A stretch of 64,000 bases of DNA from Nocardia amikacinitolerans NBRC 108937 (GCF_001612615.1 NZ_BDAU01000012.1:124001-188000); one strand, 5' to 3'; shown: positions 1 through 44,510, counted from the stretch's first letter. The notes: generated by a model not told the origin, from the sequence alone. Program-made: numbers and translations.

Positions 1-37101
<37,101 letters not shown>

Positions 37102-37112
37102 GTTGTTCGACC

Positions 37113-37148
37113 ACGACGGCCGCCACGGACTTCCGTGGCGGCCGTCGT
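37113..37148 (+). terminator. NRPS transcription terminator
   Basis: A perfect 16-bp inverted repeat (ACGACGGCCGCCACGG and its complement) with a 4-nt loop starts 12 nt after the NRPS stop and is followed by TTT. It is a typical strong GC-rich intrinsic terminator. Confidence 0.88.
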
Positions 37149-37149
37149 T

Positions 37150-37308
37150 TCGACCATCTCACCGAAGGACTGAAGGTCACCCTCACCGGCCCGGACCGAC
37201 CACATGTCACCCTCGGTAGGTTCGCGCTTTCGGGCGGGGCGGACGATGTCCGCCTCACCTGTGCTGGACTCGCTACGGATGGGTCTACCGGTGCAACGGA
37301 GGTGATTC
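37150..37308. other. Intergenic region with a GGTCACC pair and a small palindrome
   Basis: No gene is seen. It holds AAGGTCACC near 37173 and TGTCACC near 37204, a layout that recurs upstream of thyA/cobF (see 60.37 kb). It also has a perfect palindrome GGCGGAC-GAT-GTCCGCC at 37238-37254, upstream of the Uma2 gene. Confidence 0.5.
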
Positions 37309-37884
37309 ATGGTGATGCGGGGTCGGGGCGCCGACGGTTGGACGGCTGCCGATCTCGACCGCATGCCTGAGAATGGGCTTCGGTACGAGGTATTGAACGG
37401 TCAGCTCGTTGTGGGTGCGCCACTGAGCCCGCGGCATCAGTGGCTGATCAAATGGCTCGGTCGCGCGCTCGACGACGTCAAGCCGGACGGCTTCGAGGTG
37501 CTGGACGGTGTCGGCGTCCTGGTCGGGGAGGACGAGCCCATCCCCGATCTGATCGTGGTCACCGGACCGATCGACTGGGACGGTCGGGGGATTCCCGTCG
37601 AGCAGGTTCAGCTCGCCGTCGAAGTGGTCTCCAAGTCGACCACACTGCAGGACCGGATGGTGAAGCCGGTCCTCTATGCCGAGGCGGGCATTCCGAACTA
37701 TTGGCGCTTCGAGCTCAACGCCTTCAAAGGGCAACTGCCGGGTGAGTCGTTGCCGGTGGCGTTCGTCCACTCCCTCGGCGGCGACCGCGGCTACGAGCCG
37801 ACACATCGGATCGCCGCCGGTGAGAAGGTCACCGTGCGAACACCTTTCGAGTTCACCCTCGATCCCGCGGCGCTCTTGCCGTGA
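37309..37884 (+). CDS. Uma2 family (DUF820) putative restriction-endonuclease-fold protein
   Basis: This is a 191-aa protein of the Uma2/DUF820 family, a PD-(D/E)XK nuclease-fold group common in actinobacteria and cyanobacteria and of uncertain role. Visible family marks are RYEVLNGQLVVGAPLSPRHQ at the N-terminus (E and H of the fold), PDLIVV in the middle (the metal-binding Asp), LAVEVVSKST (the E-x-K-like position) and LYAEAGIPNYWRFE. The ATG at 37309 is supported by GGAGG at 37298-37302. It stands alone after the NRPS terminator and has no visible methylase or toxin partner. Nuclease activity is a family-based inference. Confidence 0.85.
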   Translation: MVMRGRGADGWTAADLDRMPENGLRYEVLNGQLVVGAPLSPRHQWLIKWLGRALDDVKPDGFEVLDGVGVLVGEDEPIPDLIVVTGPIDWDGRGIPVEQVQLAVEVVSKSTTLQDRMVKPVLYAEAGIPNYWRFELNAFKGQLPGESLPVAFVHSLGGDRGYEPTHRIAAGEKVTVRTPFEFTLDPAALLP

Positions 37885-37973
37885 ATCCGATCGCACGGAA
37901 GGCGGTGCGGTCGAGCACGACAGCTCCTGGATCGAGTGGGTCCGGTTGGGGCAGCACGTTATGAGCGCCGCGT

Positions 37974-38003
37974 GGCACGGGCGGGCCCGATCCCGCCCGT
38001 GCC
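37974..38003. terminator. Bidirectional hairpin terminator
   Basis: A perfect 12-bp stem (GGCACGGGCGGG and complement) with a 6-nt loop lies between two converging genes, the Uma2 gene (+) and the small secreted protein (-). It can serve both. There is no U-run. Confidence 0.7.
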
Positions 38004-38028
38004 GTCGACCGGTCTACGCGCCGGGAAT

Positions 38029-38238
38029 CTAGGCGCAGCTGTAGGCGGAGCCGCAGCGCAGGAGGCGCAGGATCGGGTCGAGGACGGCGCTACCCGACGA
38101 CACGCCGCCGGGGGCTGGCTCGCCGGGCGCGACCACCGGGGCGGGGGTGAGCGGCTCGGCGACCGCCGGACCGGCGGTGAGGACTGCGCCGAATGCCAGC
38201 GCGGCGACGCCCGCGCCGAGCAGCTTGGTGAACGACAT
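38029..38238 (-). CDS. Small secreted protein, unknown function
   Basis: The product is 69 aa from ATG 38238, with AAAGGA 6 nt upstream; a TTG 18 nt earlier is less likely. The N-terminus is a clear signal peptide: MSFTKLL, a hydrophobic core AGVAALAFGAVLTAG, then AVA-EP as the cleavage site. The mature part is about 45 aa, Pro/Gly/Ala-rich, and ends with two cysteines (RCGSAYSCA) that could form a disulfide. Small Pro-rich exported peptides of this type are frequent in Nocardia and Rhodococcus, but I do not recognise the family. A 14-bp perfect palindrome lies about 57 nt upstream. Confidence 0.75.
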   Translation of the reverse strand: MSFTKLLGAGVAALAFGAVLTAGPAVAEPLTPAPVVAPGEPAPGGVSSGSAVLDPILRLLRCGSAYSCA

Positions 38239-38294
38239 GGTGAATCCTTTGTTCAATTCTGTGGTTGCTGTTGCGGCTCGCAGTCTCGCATATT

Positions 38295-38308
38295 CGACCG
38301 ATCGGTCG
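38295..38308. promoter_or_regulatory. Perfect 14-bp palindrome upstream of the small secreted protein
   Basis: CGACCGATCGGTCG is self-complementary and sits 57 nt before the start at 38238. The size and position suit a TetR/MarR-type operator, but no cognate regulator is adjacent. Confidence 0.45.
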
Positions 38309-38444
38309 CAATAGATCTGGTGCGCGTAAAGTGCTGCGTGCCAAGGAATTCGAACCCGAAGTGGTGTTCGACGGTGTGCGGATCTCGGCAGGCGGCGCTG
38401 CTACGAGAGGACAGCGCTCGCGGGGCCGCGAGCCGAGCCGAAGC

Positions 38445-38469
38445 CCGCCGCCGGGTTCGTCGGCGGCGG
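38445..38469 (-). terminator. Possible terminator of the redox operon
   Basis: A 9-bp stem CCGCCGCCG/CGGCGGCGG with a 7-nt loop begins 12 nt beyond the stop of the YHS gene on the minus strand. There is no T-run, so confidence is modest. Confidence 0.4.
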
Positions 38470-38481
38470 CCGTCGAGGCGG

Positions 38482-39087
38482 TCATGCGGGGATGGCGTGT
38501 TCCTCGGCGAAGACCTTGCGGCAGACGGGGGCGCAGAAGGCGTAGTCGATGCCGTTGTGGGTGAGGGTGAAATCAGCGGTGGCCAGTTCGACCGTCATCC
38601 CGCAGACCGGGTCGATGACGAAACCGTCCGGTGCTCGGCGGGTTTCGCCGGAGCTGCGGTAATCATCGGTCATCAGTTTGGTGATCTCGGTGGTGGTGAG
38701 GGTGCGGCCGAGGGTGGCGAGGCCGTGTTCGCGCAGGCCGACGATTTGGACGACGCAGTGCGGTTCGCGGGTGAGGCGTTCCGGGTCGGGCTCGGTGGCC
38801 GCGATCGCCTCGGTGATCATCGGCACGACGTGCTCGGCGAAATGCGGATTGTTGCTCCACGCGCCGGGGACCGTGAGGCGGACGAGGTAGCGCGGTGCGG
38901 CGGGGCCGCCGGTGGCCCATACTTCCGGTTCGCGAACGAGCACATGGGTGAGTTCGCGTGCCTTGTTCAGTACCGCGTCCGGCGCGCTGTCCTCGGTGGT
39001 CAGCGCGTGCAGGATACGTTCGGCGAGCGCCTGTTTGCGCTCGACATCGAGAACGCCTGCGGAGACGAACAATTCGATGGTCATCAT
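38482..39087 (-). CDS. Tautomerase-like / YHS-domain fusion protein
   Basis: The protein is 201 aa from ATG 39087; a second ATG follows directly at 39084. The N-terminal part (MTIELFVSAGVLDVERKQAL onwards) resembles 4-oxalocrotonate-tautomerase-like or MIF-like folds. The C-terminal 45 aa form a YHS domain (DPVCGMTVE ... YAFCAPVCRKVF), a metal-binding module with three cysteines often found with copper handling. It is the last gene of a three-gene operon and its ATG overlaps the stop of the DUF1772 gene (ATGA). The partner genes suggest a thiol or metal stress role. The exact substrate is unknown. Confidence 0.75.
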   Translation of the reverse strand: MMTIELFVSAGVLDVERKQALAERILHALTTEDSAPDAVLNKARELTHVLVREPEVWATGGPAAPRYLVRLTVPGAWSNNPHFAEHVVPMITEAIAATEPDPERLTREPHCVVQIVGLREHGLATLGRTLTTTEITKLMTDDYRSSGETRRAPDGFVIDPVCGMTVELATADFTLTHNGIDYAFCAPVCRKVFAEEHAIPA

Positions 39088-39620
39088 GGGCGTGTTCCCT
39101 TCTCGGCGAAGTTCGGGATGGTGAGCAGGACGATCAGCGCGAAGGCCAGTAGCGCGCAGCCCGTGCGGGCGAAATGGAATGCCTCCCAACGGTCGAGCAT
39201 CTCGGCGTAGTCGGCGGGCGGTCCCTCGATCGCCCAGCGCTTGATGTGCTGGTTGATCGGCACATTGCCGAAGCGCGTGATCAAGAAGGACGAGAAGGCC
39301 AGTGCCGCAGCGGCTCCGGCGGTCCATCGCTGTCTGCCGGAAACGCACACGACGAGTACGGCACAGCTCAGGATTGTCAGCCCCATCAGCGACTGCATGA
39401 CGAATCCGTTGACCTGCATCAGCGCGGTGTGGAAGGTGAAGCGGACATCGAGCGGCACCTCGCGAAAGGCGTAGAGCACGTTGACCGCTCCGTATCCGAA
39501 CGCGCCCGCGAGCAGTCCGCCGGACAGCAGTGCGCACGCCCTGGCGAGTCGGGCCCGCGGAAACGAGACCGGATCTCGCTGTGCGGCGCCCGCCGAACGC
39601 GGCCGGGTGAGCGGGCTCAT
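39084..39620 (-). CDS. DUF1772 (anthrone-oxygenase-like) membrane protein
   Basis: This 178-aa protein has four predicted membrane helices (LLSGGLLAGAFGYGAVNVLYAF; MQSLMGLTILSCAVLVVCV; GAAAALAFSSFLIT; a C-terminal LLAFALIVLLTIPNF). Other family marks are FHTALMQVNGFVMQ, the NVPINQHIKRW motif and RWEAFHFART. These fit DUF1772, some members of which are described as anthrone oxygenase-like. Its ATG (39620) overlaps the TGA of the upstream peroxiredoxin-like gene by 4 nt, and its own stop overlaps the YHS gene. The three are therefore co-translated. The role in this operon is not known. Confidence 0.8.
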   Translation of the reverse strand: MSPLTRPRSAGAAQRDPVSFPRARLARACALLSGGLLAGAFGYGAVNVLYAFREVPLDVRFTFHTALMQVNGFVMQSLMGLTILSCAVLVVCVSGRQRWTAGAAAALAFSSFLITRFGNVPINQHIKRWAIEGPPADYAEMLDRWEAFHFARTGCALLAFALIVLLTIPNFAEKGTRP

Positions 39621-40174
39621 CGAAGCTGCCCGGCGGGCACCAGAGCCAGCAGTTCGTCCACCGACCACTGGTCGTAGACGTGCGTCCCGTGCTTGGACGC
39701 CAGCACGCGACCATCGGGTGCGATGAGGAAATCCGCGGGCAGGCCGAGCGGACCGCCGTCGGGCCGAGTGGGGGGAGCGGGACGGTCGCGGCGCAGCGCG
39801 GCGCGCAGATCCTGCGCGACGGCGCGGACGATGGCGGGCCAGCCGCGCGGATCGAGCAGGGCGCGCGGCGACGACTCGACGCCGAACTCGCGGTACAGCA
39901 CCCGATCCGGGTCGGCGATCACGTCGAGCGGCAACTCGTCGGTGTACTTGCGCAGTTCGTCCGCATGCGAGTGGAAGACGATCACCTCGCGGATGTTCGC
40001 GGCGGTGATCTCGTGATGACGCACGACGATCGACCGCAGGTGCATGTTGCACACGGGACAGCCCGCGAAGCGGCGGAATTGCAGGTGGACGAGGCAATCG
40101 GGATCCGGGACCGGCACCTCGACGCCGGTGACGGTTCGCAAGGTGCGGGGGGCGACGGAAGTCGGCAATGACAT
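39617..40174 (-). CDS. Peroxiredoxin-like (AhpC/TSA-type thioredoxin fold) protein
   Basis: This 185-aa protein has a thioredoxin-fold CPVC pair at about residues 39-42 (RRFAGCPVCNMHL), then IVVRHHEITAANIREVIVFHS and PADFLIAPDGRVLASKHG, as in peroxiredoxin-like family proteins. It probably reduces peroxides or disulfides in the cytoplasm; no signal peptide is seen. The start ATG 40174 has GGAGA 7 nt upstream. It is first in a tightly overlapping operon with DUF1772 and YHS genes and diverges from a TetR gene across two GTAC-containing palindromes. Confidence 0.82.
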   Translation of the reverse strand: MSLPTSVAPRTLRTVTGVEVPVPDPDCLVHLQFRRFAGCPVCNMHLRSIVVRHHEITAANIREVIVFHSHADELRKYTDELPLDVIADPDRVLYREFGVESSPRALLDPRGWPAIVRAVAQDLRAALRRDRPAPPTRPDGGPLGLPADFLIAPDGRVLASKHGTHVYDQWSVDELLALVPAGQLR

Positions 40175-40186
40175 GGTCTCTCCTTC

Positions 40187-40209
40187 GTAGGTGTACGACG
40201 TACTCCTAC
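40187..40209. promoter_or_regulatory. Operator candidate O1 for the divergent TetR
   Basis: A 23-bp palindrome with arms GTAGGTGTACG and CGTACTCCTAC around a single base, with one mismatched pair. It sits directly upstream of the peroxiredoxin-like start and in the divergent promoter region. Confidence 0.65.
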
Positions 40210-40220
40210 GTCCAGTATGC

Positions 40221-40235
40221 GCGTACCTTGTACGC
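40221..40235. promoter_or_regulatory. Operator candidate O2 for the divergent TetR
   Basis: Perfect palindrome GCGTAC-CTT-GTACGC, 10 nt before the TetR ATG. It shares GTAC half-sites with O1, which suggests autoregulation together with control of the redox operon. Confidence 0.6.
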
Positions 40236-40244
40236 TGTCAACCC

Positions 40245-40859
40245 ATGCCACGTCCTCGTTCGCTGACCACCGACGATCTCGGGACCGCCGCGCTCGCCGT
40301 CATCGATCGCGACGGGCTCGACGGACTGACCATGCGGGCGATCGCGAAGGAACTGCGCATCGCCACCATGGGCCTGTACCGCTATGTCGCCGACCGGGAT
40401 CAACTGGAGGTGCTGGTGGTGGATCGGGTGCTGAGCGCGATGGAAACCGCGCCACCGGAGGGGCCGGACTGGCGAGCCAAGGTCACCGTCCTGCTCACTC
40501 GGATGCGCGCCGCTGTCGCGGACCACCCCGCCACGGTTCCGCTGATCCTCCGGCACCGGCAGTCCTCGGCCGCCTCGCTGCACTGGATGGAGGCCATGCT
40601 CACCGTGCTCACCGACGCGGGCTTCACCGGCTCGGAGCGGGTGATCGCGCAGCGCACGGTGGTCGGCTTCCTGCTCGGCTTCCTGCAGAACGAGCACTAC
40701 GCCTCGATCGCGGGTCCGGGCACCGCGACCATCGCCGCGCTGTCCACCGAGGATTTCCCGCTGCTGGTGCAGACCGCCAGCCAGGCGCGGACGATGTCCA
40801 TCGACGACGAGTTCCACGGCGGCGTCGAGATCGTGCTGCGCGGATTGTCGCCGCGCTGA
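40245..40859 (+). CDS. TetR/AcrR family repressor of the redox operon
   Basis: A 204-aa regulator starting at ATG 40245 (MPRPRSLTTDDL). An earlier in-frame start at 40191 would run through the operator and is unlikely. The N-terminal HTH is clear (LTMRAIAKELRIATMGLYRYVADRDQLEVLVVDR, residues about 30-60). The C-terminal part is an all-helical ligand domain of the TetR_C type. It is divergent from the peroxiredoxin-like/DUF1772/YHS operon with two operator-like palindromes between them, so it most likely represses both. The inducer is unknown; an electrophile, thiol agent or metal would fit the neighbours. Confidence 0.85.
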   Translation: MPRPRSLTTDDLGTAALAVIDRDGLDGLTMRAIAKELRIATMGLYRYVADRDQLEVLVVDRVLSAMETAPPEGPDWRAKVTVLLTRMRAAVADHPATVPLILRHRQSSAASLHWMEAMLTVLTDAGFTGSERVIAQRTVVGFLLGFLQNEHYASIAGPGTATIAALSTEDFPLLVQTASQARTMSIDDEFHGGVEIVLRGLSPR

Positions 40860-40880
40860 ATCGCACTGCCGCCGTTGGCA

Positions 40881-42023
40881 TCACCCGAAGATCGCCGCGA
40901 GGTCGACGGACTCTGCCATTGCCCGCGCACCCGCGTCGTTGAGGTGCATGCCGTCACCGCTGTCGAACTCGGGCCGAATGTAGTCCGGTCGCTCGGGATC
41001 GGCGACGGCGCGGTCCACGTCGAACACCGAGTCGAAAATGTCCGTCCCGCGCAGCCATTCGTTCACCTCGCGCCGGGTGTCCAGGGTCTCGAAGACGGTC
41101 GGGCCTTCGTAGACGCAGCCCGCGTAGGGCCCGATGGTGCCGACGTGGATGGACAGCCCGGCGTCGTGCGCGCGGCGGGCCAGTTCGGTGAAGCCCTCGA
41201 TGAGTTCCGTTGCGGTGGCGGGTGGCTGATCGCCGAGGCCGCCGAGGATCAGATCGTTGATACCGAAGTGGACGATGACGTGGCGCGCGCCGGGGACGTC
41301 GCGGGCGTCGCGCTCGAACCGATCCATGCCGCGCTGCCCGATCTCATCGGTGAGCAACCGGTTTCCGCCGATGCCCTGGTTCACCACCCAGCCGCGTGAC
41401 ACGCGCTCGTTGAGCACGTCCACCGAACGGCGATTGGCGCCGATCGTGCTGCCGAAGCCCTCGAACCACGAATCGCCGAACGCCACGGCGATTTCGGTCT
41501 CGGCGGGTGCGAGAACATCGACGCCGCTCACGAAGAATCGCGCGGGAATCACTTGTGCCTCAGGCACTTCGGTGGCCGAGGTGTGGTCACCGGCGGCGAC
41601 GTAGGCGATTTCGGTGGGCATGTGCGAAAAGGTCGCGAGCCCTGTCGGTTCGGGCAGGTAGAGGCTCAGCAGCAGGTCGTCGTCCGCCTCGACCGCGAGG
41701 TCGATCGGATCGCTGATCAGTTCACCGCCCACGGGCACGGTCACCCGCTCCGCGCCGTCGAAGCGCAGTGCGCGGTCGGTCTCCGGGACGATCTGATCGG
41801 CGTTCTTGCGCAGCGCGACCCTGGCCGCCCCGACGACGAGCGGCGTCCGCCCGTAGCGGTTGGTCAGGTGAACACGGATCTGCTCGCCGCCGCCCGCGAG
41901 GTGCAGCACTTGGCGCAGGGTCTGATCGGCGAACTCGTGCGGTTCGGTGAGCTTGATCCGCTCGTAGGGGCTGATGACGGCCGAGCGGAAGCCGGCGATC
42001 CAGCGGGTGGTTTGCGGTGACAT
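40881..42023 (-). CDS. SGNH/GDSL-family hydrolase (lipase/esterase)
   Basis: This 380-aa cytoplasmic protein has an N-terminal beta-rich domain of about 170 residues (WIAGFRSAVISPYE ... HLTNRYGRTPLVVGAARVAL). An SGNH hydrolase domain follows: block I FGDSWFEGFGS (nucleophile Ser near residue 185), block II GIGGNR (Gly), block III HFGINDL (Asn), and block V DGMHLND (catalytic Asp and His). This architecture matches actinobacterial SGNH hydrolases related to rhamnogalacturonan acetylesterase/arylesterase-like enzymes. It is divergent from a MarR gene, which probably controls it. The substrate is unknown. Confidence 0.88.
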   Translation of the reverse strand: MSPQTTRWIAGFRSAVISPYERIKLTEPHEFADQTLRQVLHLAGGGEQIRVHLTNRYGRTPLVVGAARVALRKNADQIVPETDRALRFDGAERVTVPVGGELISDPIDLAVEADDDLLLSLYLPEPTGLATFSHMPTEIAYVAAGDHTSATEVPEAQVIPARFFVSGVDVLAPAETEIAVAFGDSWFEGFGSTIGANRRSVDVLNERVSRGWVVNQGIGGNRLLTDEIGQRGMDRFERDARDVPGARHVIVHFGINDLILGGLGDQPPATATELIEGFTELARRAHDAGLSIHVGTIGPYAGCVYEGPTVFETLDTRREVNEWLRGTDIFDSVFDVDRAVADPERPDYIRPEFDSGDGMHLNDAGARAMAESVDLAAIFG

Positions 42024-42058
42024 GAGAACTCCCCGGTATTTGACGAGCGGAATATTGC

Positions 42059-42074
42059 GTAGGCATATATCTAC
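42059..42074. promoter_or_regulatory. Imperfect palindrome in the GDSL/MarR divergent promoter
   Basis: GTAG-N2-ATAT-N2-CTAC-like element (12 of 16 positions symmetric) in a locally AT-rich stretch between the two divergent genes. It is a likely MarR operator. Confidence 0.45.
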
Positions 42075-42134
42075 TCCGATGTATTCCTCATGTCAACTAT
42101 CCGCGAGTCAATGAGATGCGGTAGGTTCCCAGTC

Positions 42135-42608
42135 ATGGGCCAGCCAGATCTCTTCGACGACCCCCGACTGACCGCTATGGGCCTGTTCTACGAGGCATAC
42201 GACGGCTTGGTCGCCAAGATGGAGCCGACCTGGAAGGCGCACGGCCTCTCGGGCTTGGACATGAACGCCTTGCTGCGGTTGAGCCGTTCGCCGGGGCGTC
42301 GCCTGCGCATGACGGACCTCGCGACGCAGACCTCGCTGTCGACCAGCGGCGTCACCCGCCTGGTCGATCGTCTGTCCGCGGGCGGATTGGTCGAGCGCGT
42401 CCTCGACCCCGCCGACCGCCGCAGCGCCCACGCGGTGCTGACCGACGCCGGAGCGCGCCGCCTCGAACAGGTCCTGCCGGACTACCTCGATGCGGTGCAG
42501 CGCTGGTTCACCGGACTGCTCACCCCGGAGCACCTCGACGGACTGACCACCGCGCTGCGGATCATCCGCGACGCCACCAACCCATCCGCCACCGCCCGCA
42601 CCGACTGA
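42135..42608 (+). CDS. MarR family transcriptional regulator
   Basis: The protein is 157 aa from ATG 42135 (MGQPDLFDDPRL). Two earlier in-frame starts (42090, 42111) fall in the promoter region and add residues with no family similarity. The winged helix is visible: LDMNALLRLSRSPGRRLRMTDLATQTSLSTSGVTRLVDRLSAGGLVERVLDPADRRSAHAVLTDAG, with the DPADRRS wing typical of MarR. It is divergent from the GDSL hydrolase and probably represses it and itself. Ligand unknown. Confidence 0.9.
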   Translation: MGQPDLFDDPRLTAMGLFYEAYDGLVAKMEPTWKAHGLSGLDMNALLRLSRSPGRRLRMTDLATQTSLSTSGVTRLVDRLSAGGLVERVLDPADRRSAHAVLTDAGARRLEQVLPDYLDAVQRWFTGLLTPEHLDGLTTALRIIRDATNPSATARTD

Positions 42609-42676
42609 CGGGTTGCTCGGACGCGTCCGGAACGGGCGCTACTACCTCGATCACCGGCGCATGCTCCGGTCTGGAT

Positions 42677-42695
42677 TATAGCGCTGGACGCTATA
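42677..42695. promoter_or_regulatory. Operator palindrome overlapping the toxin-antitoxin promoter
   Basis: TATAGCG-N5-CGCTATA, perfect 7-bp arms. The right arm overlaps a good -10 box (TATACT, 42692-42697) only 6 nt before the ATG of the HTH gene. This suggests autorepression and a leaderless transcript. Confidence 0.7.
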
Positions 42696-42703
42696 CTCTC
42701 AGT

Positions 42704-43222
42704 ATGTCCAGCCGGAGCGATCTGTTGCGCGAGGTGATGCTCGAAACGGGCACCACGCAGTCCGAGCTGTCGCGGGTGAGCGGCGTCCGTCAATCCAGCA
42801 TCAGCCAGATGTTGTCCGGCAAGTTGGATCTGAGCGACGAGCAGCTCGAGCGGCTGTTGGCGTGCATGGGTTACCGCTTGGAGATCGTGCGGCGTCGCAC
42901 GGCTCCCGACTGGACTCGTTCCGAGCGTCGTTCGTGGCAGTTGCACCGTCGCCTCTCGACGCACTTGACCCGGTCGAGCCTCGAATCCTGGAAGCCGCGT
43001 ATCGAACGCAATTTGCAGCGATTGCGTCATGGGGTGTCCGGCCAGCCGCATCTGCGCAATATCGATCGTTGGGAATTGCTGATCGAGCGCGGTGATGTGC
43101 CAGGCCTACATCGTGTCCTGACCGGTCTCGACCGCGATTCGATCGAGATGCGTGAGGTCTCCCCGATGGGTGGGTTACTTCCGCAAGACGAGCGCGCCGA
43201 TGCGCTGCGCAGGGCCGGCTGA
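42704..43222 (+). CDS. XRE/HTH antitoxin-like protein
   Basis: This 172-aa protein has an N-terminal Cro/CI helix-turn-helix (TQSELSRVSGVRQSSISQML, residues about 18-37). A longer Arg-rich helical region (RSWQLHRRLSTHLTRSSLESWKPRIERNL) follows and probably contacts the partner. It overlaps the next gene by one base (TGATG) and is preceded by a symmetric operator on its own promoter. Both are hallmarks of antitoxins. No Shine-Dalgarno is evident; with a -10 box 6 nt upstream the mRNA is probably leaderless. The toxin partner is the nucleotidyltransferase-like protein directly downstream. Confidence 0.78.
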   Translation: MSSRSDLLREVMLETGTTQSELSRVSGVRQSSISQMLSGKLDLSDEQLERLLACMGYRLEIVRRRTAPDWTRSERRSWQLHRRLSTHLTRSSLESWKPRIERNLQRLRHGVSGQPHLRNIDRWELLIERGDVPGLHRVLTGLDRDSIEMREVSPMGGLLPQDERADALRRAG

Positions 43223-43785
43223 TGCGGCGCGACCAATTGGAGCACGCCATCCGGACGGCGTGCCAGATCATCGGCAGGCCCGAGGTGATCGTGGTCGGCT
43301 CCCAAGCGATTCTCGGCACCTTCGATGAAACACGGCTTCCCGCGGATGCCACGATGTCACTGGAGATCGACATTCTCCCGATCGCCGACGACAACGACGA
43401 GACCTCGCGGCTCGCGGACCTCATCGAAGGCGTGGCCGGTGAGTTCTCCGCGTTCGAGGATCTGCATGGTTTCAGCATCGACGGCGTCGATATGGAGACC
43501 GCCGCGCTGCCTGACGGGTGGCGGAGCCGGCTGGTCAAGGTGCAGAACGTCAACACGGCTGCGCCGTCTGGTGAACCGCAGGTCACCGGGTGGTGTCTCG
43601 ACAAGGAAGATCTGTGCGTGGCGAAGCTGTGCGCCTTTCGTGAAAAGGATCAGAACTTCGTGGCCGCGCTACTGGAATCCGGGCTCGTCGCCCCGCGCGT
43701 GATCGCCGAACGTCTACCGACCGTTTCGGAACGCTATGAGCCCGCGATAGACCGCGGGCTCGGGTGGATTCGCTCCTGGCTGTAA
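43222..43785 (+). CDS. Nucleotidyltransferase-fold protein, probable toxin (DUF6036/AbiEii-like)
   Basis: A 187-aa protein with the start of a nucleotidyltransferase fold: VIVVGSQAILGTF (G-S motif, residues about 23-35) and MSLEIDILPI, where the E-x-D takes the place of the usual D-x-D metal pair. A helical C-terminal half (DLCVAKLCAFREKDQNFVAALL) is shared with DUF6036/AbiEii-like proteins. Toxins of this class transfer nucleotides to tRNA or proteins. It is co-transcribed with the HTH gene and overlaps it by one base. Toxin function is inferred from fold and context; the first metal ligand is Glu rather than Asp. Confidence 0.72.
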   Translation: MRRDQLEHAIRTACQIIGRPEVIVVGSQAILGTFDETRLPADATMSLEIDILPIADDNDETSRLADLIEGVAGEFSAFEDLHGFSIDGVDMETAALPDGWRSRLVKVQNVNTAAPSGEPQVTGWCLDKEDLCVAKLCAFREKDQNFVAALLESGLVAPRVIAERLPTVSERYEPAIDRGLGWIRSWL

Positions 43786-43805
43786 ACGGATCCAGTCGAA
43801 CGGGA

Positions 43806-44459
43806 TCACCGCTCGTCCAGTAGGCGCTCGAGGCCGTCGAGGATCAGGTCGAGGCCGAACTCGAAATCCGCTGTGCCGTCGTGTGTGCCGTCGATGACGC
43901 GGCGGGTGAGGGCGTTCATGTGGGGGTGGGTCGATTCCGGGATGAGCGGGAGGAAATGGGTTGCCGCTGCGACGTATTCGGACGGGTCGAGGGGAAAGGT
44001 CGACTCGCGCAGGGTGAATCCGTAGATGTGTGCGTCCATGGCGTTCCAGGCTCGGTCGGCCTGTCGGTAGGTGAAGCCCGCGGCGCGTAGGCAGCCGAGG
44101 GTGGCGTCGATGTAGCGCAGCATCGCCGGTCCGACGTTCACGCGTGAGCCGATGAGTCCGGTCGCCCAGGGATGGCGGCGCAGTACCTCGTGTGCGGAGA
44201 TGGCGCGGGTGCGCAGCGCTGCCTTCCAGTCGCCGCCGATCTCCGGCGCCGCCATCTCGGCGACCACCAGGTCCGCGATGCCGTCGAGCAGGTCGTCCTT
44301 GTTCGCGACGTGGTTGTACAGCGACATCGCCTCGACGCCGAGGGCTTGGGCCAGCTTGCGCATCGACAGCGCGTCGAGGCCCTGCTCGTCGGCCATGTCG
44401 ACGGCGGTGCGCAGCACGCGCTCGCGGGTGAGCCGGACGCGGTCGGCGGGCTTGGGCAT
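43806..44459 (-). CDS. TetR family regulator with TetR_C tetracycline-repressor-like domain
   Basis: The protein is 217 aa from ATG 44459, with AAGGAG 7 nt upstream; the GTG at 44465 is too close to that site. The HTH is clear (LSMRKLAQALGVEAMSLYNHVANKDDLLDGIADLV). The C-terminal part (HPWATGLIGSRVNVGPAMLRYIDATLGCLRAAGF ... FTLRES) matches the TetR_C_1 class. It diverges from a medium-chain reductase gene, and two identical operator palindromes lie between them. It most likely represses both genes and responds to a small aromatic or quinone-like ligand. Confidence 0.9.
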   Translation of the reverse strand: MPKPADRVRLTRERVLRTAVDMADEQGLDALSMRKLAQALGVEAMSLYNHVANKDDLLDGIADLVVAEMAAPEIGGDWKAALRTRAISAHEVLRRHPWATGLIGSRVNVGPAMLRYIDATLGCLRAAGFTYRQADRAWNAMDAHIYGFTLRESTFPLDPSEYVAAATHFLPLIPESTHPHMNALTRRVIDGTHDGTADFEFGLDLILDGLERLLDER

Positions 44460-44476
44460 GAGCACTCCTTGACGGA

Positions 44477-44489
44477 CTTACACCGTAAG
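44477..44489. promoter_or_regulatory. TetR operator, copy 1
   Basis: CTTAC-ACC-GTAAG, just upstream of the TetR start. The copy at 44511 is its exact reverse complement. Confidence 0.78.
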
Positions 44490-44510
44490 CGTAGCGTTCG
44501 AGCCAACACA

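Noticed and set aside
37102..37370. Possible frameshift with the NRPS A domain continuing in another frame
   Set aside because: No A-domain motif appears in any frame after 37101 and a perfect terminator hairpin starts at 37113.
40881..42608. GDSL hydrolase and MarR as part of the NRPS cluster
   Set aside because: They lie beyond a terminator and several unrelated transcription units, and no biosynthetic link is visible.
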